DNA of 64,000 nt from Acidobacteriota bacterium (GTDB lineage Bacteria; Acidobacteriota; Terriglobia; Terriglobales; Acidobacteriaceae): NCBI GenBank assembly GCA_021846945.1, contig JAJZVZ010000006.1, positions 1 to 64,000 on the forward strand, given 5' to 3'. The position numbers were made by a program, and so were the translations under genes. Shown here one piece after another: positions 58,979 to 64,000 of this stretch. The notes beneath the pieces were generated by a model, which saw nothing but the letters and a program-made list of their open reading frames with translations, ran no database searches and was not told the origin of the DNA. Each line of letters begins with the position of its first letter. Positions within the stretch are counted from its first letter, which is position 1.

Positions 58979-59641
58979 TTAATGGGACGCAACGAGGTGA
59001 TGCGCAATAGCAAAGAGCGCCAGCTCAAGGCGGGTGGAGACGCCCGTCTTGTCGAAGATGTTGGAGAGGTGGCGTTTGACCGTCTCCTCGCTCAGGCTAA
59101 ACTGCTTGGCAATGTCGCGGTTGCTGCATCCTTCCACGATGCAGCCCACTACTTCCAGTTCACGGGGAGTGAGGCCGTAGGTCTTGCGCTGGGGCGGAAC
59201 TGCCTGTTGCATCAGATCGCGCAGCGCGGAGACCAGCGTGACCACGCGCTTGCCGCCGATCCAATAATCGCCTGCGTGAACCGTGCGGATAGCGGTCTGC
59301 AGGTGATTGGCGAGGGCATCTTTGAGGACGATACCACGCGCGCCGATCTGCAATGCTTCGATGATCTGCTGCGTGGTGATCGTCGAGGTGAGGAGCAGAA
59401 TCTTCACCCTGGTGGCAGTGGTCAGGATGTCGCGCATGGCGTCGATGCCGGGCTTGCGCGGCATCTGCACGTCGAGCAGCAGCACATCAGGCTCAAGATC
59501 GAGGGTCTGGCTGATGGCTTCATCGCCGTCGGCAGCCTCGCCCACTACTTCAAAGCCTTCATCTTCAGTGAGCATATTGCGCACACCGATGCAAACCACC
59601 GGATGGTCATCCGCCAGCACAATACGGATCGGTCGTTCCAT
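58979..59641 (-). CDS. NarL/FixJ-family response regulator
   Basis: This 220-residue regulator has a receiver domain (~1-125, ADDHPVV acid pocket, phosphoacceptor D57 in LLLDVQMP, K in LKDALA) and a LuxR-type helix-turn-helix at the C terminus (LTPRELEVVGCIVEGCSNRDIAKQFSLSEETVKRHLSNIF). ATG 59641 follows GAGGGA; the track start is TTG 59659. No cognate kinase is adjacent. The receiver-Hpt gene upstream on the same strand could be part of the same phosphorelay (inference). Confidence 0.92.
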   Translation of the reverse strand: MERPIRIVLADDHPVVCIGVRNMLTEDEGFEVVGEAADGDEAISQTLDLEPDVLLLDVQMPRKPGIDAMRDILTTATRVKILLLTSTITTQQIIEALQIGARGIVLKDALANHLQTAIRTVHAGDYWIGGKRVVTLVSALRDLMQQAVPPQRKTYGLTPRELEVVGCIVEGCSNRDIAKQFSLSEETVKRHLSNIFDKTGVSTRLELALFAIAHHLVASH

Positions 59642-59694
59642 CAATTCCCTCATCTCCAAACGCCTGCCTTGGATCCGGTCTTGTTGGCCTCGCC

Positions 59695-60465
59695 TTATAC
59701 AGACAAGAATTCCGCTTTCAGCATATCCTCAAGATCTCGGATGGCGGCGCGCAAATCGCGGATCAATGCAGAATAGCTACCAAATTGGTTACCTTTGGAA
59801 TGTGCCGGAACCGCCTCGATCAAGGCACCAATGCGAGCGGCCCGGAGCGCCCCCGTCATACCGCAGGCGCCCTTGATGGCGTGACCAATGCGGCGGACTT
59901 CGGCCAAGTCGCCCTGGGCAATGGCCGCTTCGAGCGCCGCAATCCGCTTATCCAGGTCGGCGACCATAGCGGCATAAACCTGGCGTACGGCGGCCTCGGA
60001 CATCATGCTGCGGAACTGACTCAGGGTGGCCGCGTTAACCACCGGTTCATCAGAACCCGGTGCGGCTGCGGCGACAGGCGCTGCCCGTGTTTTCCTCTTC
60101 TCAATGAGTTTCTGCACGGCGCCGGCGCCAAACGGCTTCAGGAGGAATCCGTCCGCGGCCGCAACAATGCTGTCCCGAGCCGGGAGCGGGGTAGCGCTGA
60201 TGACAATGATCGCAGCCCGGCTCCGCGTGCGAAGCTCCGCAATCAGGCTCGCTCCGCTGAGGCCGGGCATCTGCACATCCATCAGGATTACGCTGGGCAC
60301 GCACTCTCCCGACGCCAGCAACTCCAGCGCTGTCTCAGCTTGATCAGCGGCGTGGACGTCATATCCACCCAAGGTAAGCATTGTGGCCACAACTTCGCGA
60401 GTGACGAGATCATCGTCAATCAACAGAATCGTAGAGAGAATCTGCCGGGGAAGTGAATCGGGCAT
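59695..60465 (-). CDS. Receiver-Hpt phosphorelay protein
   Basis: This 256-residue protein has a receiver domain (~11-122, phosphoacceptor D63 in LMDVQMPG) joined by an Ala/Pro linker to a histidine phosphotransfer domain (~145-250) with H195 in GHAIKGACGMTG. Such a chain normally relays phosphate from a hybrid kinase to a response regulator. There is no output domain. ATG 60465 begins the receiver domain; the longer track frame runs back through the GH20 gene's 3-prime end and is rejected. It lies 53 bp upstream of the NarL-type gene and is probably cotranscribed with it. Confidence 0.88.
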   Translation of the reverse strand: MPDSLPRQILSTILLIDDDLVTREVVATMLTLGGYDVHAADQAETALELLASGECVPSVILMDVQMPGLSGASLIAELRTRSRAAIIVISATPLPARDSIVAAADGFLLKPFGAGAVQKLIEKRKTRAAPVAAAAPGSDEPVVNAATLSQFRSMMSEAAVRQVYAAMVADLDKRIAALEAAIAQGDLAEVRRIGHAIKGACGMTGALRAARIGALIEAVPAHSKGNQFGSYSALIRDLRAAIRDLEDMLKAEFLSV

Positions 60466-60553
60466 AGGTCTAGTGTGCACTGCGGCCGCGGGAGCTGGCG
60501 AAAAATCATCTGCGGAAAGCGTCCGATCCGTTCCAGCTCCCGCCACCGCAACC

Positions 60554-62707
60554 TCAGTTTGTTCCGGAGCCTGACGGGGTGGCAGCCGGCATACCAAAAG
60601 CTGACGCCGGCGGCAGATCTTTGCCGTTGCCCCGGTCATGCATCGCCATCTGAAACATGTCGGCGCGCTTTTGCCACAGCTGAATGGCCAGGTCGTAGCG
60701 GACAGTGACGTTGTTGAGCCAGTACGGCCGGTTTTCAGCAAGCCAGACCTGGCTGTACTCCCCCTTCAGAGCCGAATAGCCATCGCGCAGATCCTGGCAG
60801 CGGCCGTTAGTGCTGCTGATCTCGCCCAGCATGTCGCGGGTCTCCTTTGCATCCTGCTTGTCGTGCTGGTGGGCGAGCGCGTAGGCGTAGGCATCGACGA
60901 TCTCCTGGGCCAGCTCAAACTTCATCCCGATGAAATCAAGGCGGCGAGCGCCCAAATCCATCGCGGTGATGGCATCGGTCTCTCTCAGGTCGGGGTTGCT
61001 CTGGCGCGCCTGGGCCAGCAGCACGATGGCCTGCTCGGCATGAACGCGCAGTTGCTGTGCCACGGGCAGCAGCCGGGCAGATACGTCCTGCCCCTGCGGG
61101 CTCCACGGATCGAGCCAGAAGAGGGAGTCGCTGTTCATCTCCGGCTTGGCTTCAGAGAGGGCTTCCTGGGCGGCCATCAACTCCTTTTCGGCGGAGTTGA
61201 CCTTGCCGCTGGCGTCACCGTGGAAGAGCTGGCCGTACTCATCCTGATAATCGGCAATGGAACTCTCGCCCGGCTGCCAGGCTGCCACCGCGCCGAAGAG
61301 CACGCCGTACCAGTCCTGGTTGAACAGGCCTTCGCCATCGTCGTTCCACACGGTCGTAAGAGCGCCGGTCGATCCCAGCCGCTGCCCGTCGCGAATGAAG
61401 CCCTGAATGTTCCAGAGGGCGGTTTTGGCGACTGGAAAGACCTCGCTCCAGTTGGCGTCGCCGGGGGCCACCCAGGTTTCCATGCCATTCTTGGCGAAGG
61501 GCTCAATCATCTTGTCGAAGCCGCTCTTGTCCCAGTAATTCCACGGCACGGCGATCATGTCCTTGGGCAGGCTGGCGATGGCGGCTGGATCCTGCCCCCC
61601 AATGTCGCCCCAGAAGAGCAGGCGGCGGTGCAGAGGCGCCAGAGCATCGTGAATCTGCTTGAGAAATGCGACGTAAACCGGGCCGTAGCCCTGCTCCTGC
61701 ACCTGCTCATGCGTACGGCCAAGACCCAGATCCCAGGTTTCATCCGCGCCGATATGAATAAAGGGCGAAGGAAACTCCTGCGCGATCTGCGTAAACCAGT
61801 CCTTGATGAGGGGCAGCGTGCCCGGCTGGCCGGGCGCAAGAACGTAACCGTGCGGGGTTTCGGCTACGTCCTGATAGATGTCGTATTTGAGTACCTGATG
61901 AAGATGGCCGAAGGCCTCCTGCTCCGGCACGATGGTGACGTGATACTGGCGCGCATAAGCGACGAGTTCCTTGGCCTGATCCGGAGTAAGCGCGCTGCCC
62001 GGCGGCGCGCCCAGGGGCTGATTGGGATAGAGCAGGGTGTGCTCGAAGTACGGCGAGTAAATGTTCACCTTGAAGGATGCCAGTATACGAATCTGGCGCT
62101 TTTGAAATGCGAGCGTGGGGAATGGGCCGCGGGAAAGATCGTCCTGGACGCCGCGATAGCGCATCGCCGGCCAGTCGCGCACCGTGCCGGTGGGCAGCAG
62201 GCGATCGGCCCCTGGAAGCGGCAGCAACTGCTTGAAGGTCTGCGCGCCGTAGAAAATGCCCGCGCCGGAAGCGCCCACGATATACGCTTCGTGCGGCTCA
62301 ATCACCAGCACATAGCCTTCGGATTGCATTGGATCATCGAAGGTCAGGCTGTGTCGGGCGAGGAGCGACTTGGCCTCAGCCGAGCTGGTTCGCAGCAGCA
62401 CCACGCGATACAGCCCGGCTTCGCGGCTTCGCTCCGGAGCAATCTGCTTGATCGCCTCCTCCAGATCGTGTGCGGCGAATTCGTCTTCCGGATTGCGTGC
62501 CGGAACGCTGACGATGATGTGCGCGGGCAGGTCGGCGGCGCCTTCGAAATGCGCCTCGCGGGGCGCGGGCAGAAGGGGAGGATGCGTTTGCGCAAAAGCC
62601 AGTGCGGAGAACGCAACGAGCAGTGCGATCAATCCCCATGCGGGACCAACCAGGGCAGACCGTTTCCGAGCCGGAAAAAGAGGTAACATAGGCTGCTTTC
62701 TGCTCAT
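60554..62707 (-). CDS. Exported GH20 beta-N-acetylhexosaminidase
   Basis: This 717-residue enzyme should remove terminal beta-linked GlcNAc or GalNAc by substrate-assisted catalysis. A signal peptide (~15-39) precedes the GH20b N-terminal domain (~45-175) and the TIM barrel. HIGADETWDLG carries the catalytic pair D322-E323. WNYWDKSG and the C-terminal helical region (~520-700) follow. ATG 62707 is used. It is divergent from a sugar-porter gene, so liberated sugars may be imported by that transporter (inference). Confidence 0.93.
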   Translation of the reverse strand: MSRKQPMLPLFPARKRSALVGPAWGLIALLVAFSALAFAQTHPPLLPAPREAHFEGAADLPAHIIVSVPARNPEDEFAAHDLEEAIKQIAPERSREAGLYRVVLLRTSSAEAKSLLARHSLTFDDPMQSEGYVLVIEPHEAYIVGASGAGIFYGAQTFKQLLPLPGADRLLPTGTVRDWPAMRYRGVQDDLSRGPFPTLAFQKRQIRILASFKVNIYSPYFEHTLLYPNQPLGAPPGSALTPDQAKELVAYARQYHVTIVPEQEAFGHLHQVLKYDIYQDVAETPHGYVLAPGQPGTLPLIKDWFTQIAQEFPSPFIHIGADETWDLGLGRTHEQVQEQGYGPVYVAFLKQIHDALAPLHRRLLFWGDIGGQDPAAIASLPKDMIAVPWNYWDKSGFDKMIEPFAKNGMETWVAPGDANWSEVFPVAKTALWNIQGFIRDGQRLGSTGALTTVWNDDGEGLFNQDWYGVLFGAVAAWQPGESSIADYQDEYGQLFHGDASGKVNSAEKELMAAQEALSEAKPEMNSDSLFWLDPWSPQGQDVSARLLPVAQQLRVHAEQAIVLLAQARQSNPDLRETDAITAMDLGARRLDFIGMKFELAQEIVDAYAYALAHQHDKQDAKETRDMLGEISSTNGRCQDLRDGYSALKGEYSQVWLAENRPYWLNNVTVRYDLAIQLWQKRADMFQMAMHDRGNGKDLPPASAFGMPAATPSGSGTN

Positions 62708-62848
62708 AAAACGAGCATTTGATTCAGTGCGAACATTGTAGACTAGTCGCGCACGCTGCTACCTTGTCAGAAAGCGCTATTCCTCTGTTGGGCAGCGCGC
62801 TTCTCACATTGCCATTCGCTACCGGATGCGCGAAAGGGACTCACCACC

Positions 62849-64000
62849 ATGACAATGACCGCAAGCGGCTCCACGAATATGCCCGCCGTGGCTAGCGCGG
62901 TTGCCAACCGCCGCTACAGCATCTTCCTGCTTCTGGTGGCGGGTCTGGGTGGACTGCTGTATGGAATCGATGTCGGCATCATCGGCGGCGCCCTGCCCTA
63001 CCTGGAAGCGACTTCGCGCCTGACGGCCGCGCAGCTCTCCGTCATTGTCGCGGCGGTGCTGCTGGGCAGCGTCTTCTCTACGCTGTTTTCAGGCGCGCTC
63101 GCCGACTGGATGGGCCGCAAGCCACTGATGATCCTGAGCGGGATCACGTTTGTACTCAGCATCCCCATCATCGCGCTTTCGCACGGATATGGGCCGCTGT
63201 TCTTCGGGAGGCTCTTGCAGGGCGTCAGCGGAGGCCTGGTCGGAGTGGTAGTCCCGCTCTACCTGGCCGAGTGCCTGGCAGCTTCAAACCGCGGCAAGGG
63301 CACTGGCGTCTTTCAATGGCTGCTGACCCTGGGCGTGGTGACTGCGGCACTGGTGGGAATCTACTATAGCTATCGCGTGGATGCGGTGTCTAAAACCGCA
63401 AGCGCGGCCGCTCTGTTCGCATTCAAGGACCAGGCATGGCGGCGCATCTTCTGGGTTTCACTGCCGCCCGGCGTGCTCTTTGTGGTGGGCAGCTTTTTCG
63501 TCTCCGAGTCGCCGCGATGGCTCTTCCGCAAAGGAAAAAAGCAGAAAGCCTATCAGGCGCTGCTTCGCTCGCGGAGTCAGCGGCAGGCTGAGATCGAGAT
63601 TGAGGAGATGGAGGCGACGGCGCGCACCGCACAGGAAAACGGCTTGCCGGAAAAACAGGCGGGTCAGAAGATCAAGGATTCTTTGCTGCGCCGCAAGTAC
63701 GTGATTCCCTTTTTGCTGGCCTGCGTAATCCTCTTCTGCAATCAGACCACGGGCATCAATTCGCTGATCGGCTACAACACCAACATCCTGCTGCAGGGCG
63801 GACTTTCGGACCTCTATGCGCATTGGGGCTACGTCATCTTCACTGCCGTGAATTTTCTGATAACCATCGTGGGCATGATGTTCGTAGACCGCAAGGGACG
63901 CAAGTTTCTGTTGATGCTGGGCACCGGCGGAATCGTCGCCGCCATGATCAGCGTGGGAGTTCTGTTCCTGAAGACAGAAAGATACAACGTGGATTGCCGC
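62849..64000 (+). CDS. Sugar-porter MFS transporter, truncated by window end
   Basis: This frame is open for 384 codons to the end of the window and therefore lacks a stop in the track. It encodes an MFS sugar/proton symporter: GGLLYGIDVGIIGGALPYL (helix 1), DWMGRKPLMI (loop 2-3), GRLLQGVSGG, SESPRWLFRKGK, QTTGINSLIGYNTNI (helix 7) and DRKGRKFLL are the family signatures. ATG 62849 has only a weak GGGAC upstream. It is divergent from GH20 with a 141-bp spacer. The insertion VDAVSKTASAAALFA in the helix 5-6 region is longer than usual. Confidence 0.9.
   Translation, partial: MTMTASGSTNMPAVASAVANRRYSIFLLLVAGLGGLLYGIDVGIIGGALPYLEATSRLTAAQLSVIVAAVLLGSVFSTLFSGALADWMGRKPLMILSGITFVLSIPIIALSHGYGPLFFGRLLQGVSGGLVGVVVPLYLAECLAASNRGKGTGVFQWLLTLGVVTAALVGIYYSYRVDAVSKTASAAALFAFKDQAWRRIFWVSLPPGVLFVVGSFFVSESPRWLFRKGKKQKAYQALLRSRSQRQAEIEIEEMEATARTAQENGLPEKQAGQKIKDSLLRRKYVIPFLLACVILFCNQTTGINSLIGYNTNILLQGGLSDLYAHWGYVIFTAVNFLITIVGMMFVDRKGRKFLLMLGTGGIVAAMISVGVLFLKTERYNVDCR

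Noticed and set aside
59695-60741. Extended N terminus of the receiver-Hpt protein
   Set aside because: The first 92 codons overlap the GH20 3-prime end in another frame; the receiver domain starts just after ATG 60465.
60638-62686. 682-residue plus-strand ORF
   Set aside because: It is an antisense frame of the GH20 gene, which carries the full family signatures. The long open frame reflects G+C-rich codon use.

Overview
The window reads as a free-living, G+C-rich Gram-negative chromosome, most likely from the phylum Acidobacteriota (Acidobacteriaceae/Terriglobia type). That placement is an inference. It rests on three tandem ~820-residue MacB/FtsX permeases of the acidobacterial duplicated-permease (ADOP) kind, many Tat-exported and signal-peptide-bearing glycan-degrading enzymes (sulfatase, GH127, two GH92, GH20, alginate-lyase-like and heparinase-like lyases), and rplU-rpmA, tgt and dus in mixed company. 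No rRNA, tRNA, CRISPR array, phage module or plasmid functions were seen.

Layout. 0.1-2.07 kb: a membrane protein, then rplU-rpmA on the minus strand. 2.076-5.063 kb: a complete 2988-bp IS1-type transposable element with 17-bp inverted ends, a perfect 8-bp target duplication (TACACACC), a DDE-type transposase, two small downstream genes and two divergent membrane-protein passenger genes. It sits between the rplU promoter and a family-2 glycosyltransferase gene and appears to have split the latter's promoter. 5-20 kb: glycosyltransferase, tgt, sulfatase, GH127, an OmpA-like protein, small membrane proteins (including a 47-residue protein missing from the ORF track), an MFS transporter, a DnaC-like ATPase, an SGNH hydrolase, rpmE and a dihydrouridine synthase. 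20-39.5 kb: a beta-propeller/diguanylate cyclase, then a nine-gene minus-strand block running from 38.6 to 23.1 kb (membrane-fusion protein, ABC ATPase, three paralogous ABC permeases, second ATPase, TolC-like channel, sigma54-type response regulator, histidine kinase), preceded by a PP2C phosphatase. 39.7-52.4 kb: Tat-exported TIM-barrel-like protein, lipoprotein, GH92, M50-CBS protease, HtrA, alginate-lyase-like enzyme and a second GH92. 52.6-56.5 kb: a compact regulatory island with a tandem universal stress protein (USP), a cNMP-domain-only protein, a Crp/Fnr regulator and a second tandem USP. Both USP genes have a perfect TGTGA-N6-TCACA operator upstream. 56.8-64 kb: heparinase-like lyase, a NarL-type regulator, a receiver-Hpt protein, GH20 and a sugar-porter MFS gene cut by the window end.

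The main themes are extracellular polysaccharide breakdown with sugar uptake, envelope export, and stress or redox regulation. The least ordinary items are the IS1-type element with paired membrane passengers, the Crp/USP operator circuit whose DNA sites match the recognition helix encoded between them, and a family of 7-bp-periodic repeats that begin at or next to stop codons and also invade the dihydrouridine synthase coding sequence. All coordinates and motifs were read by eye. No database search or alignment was run.
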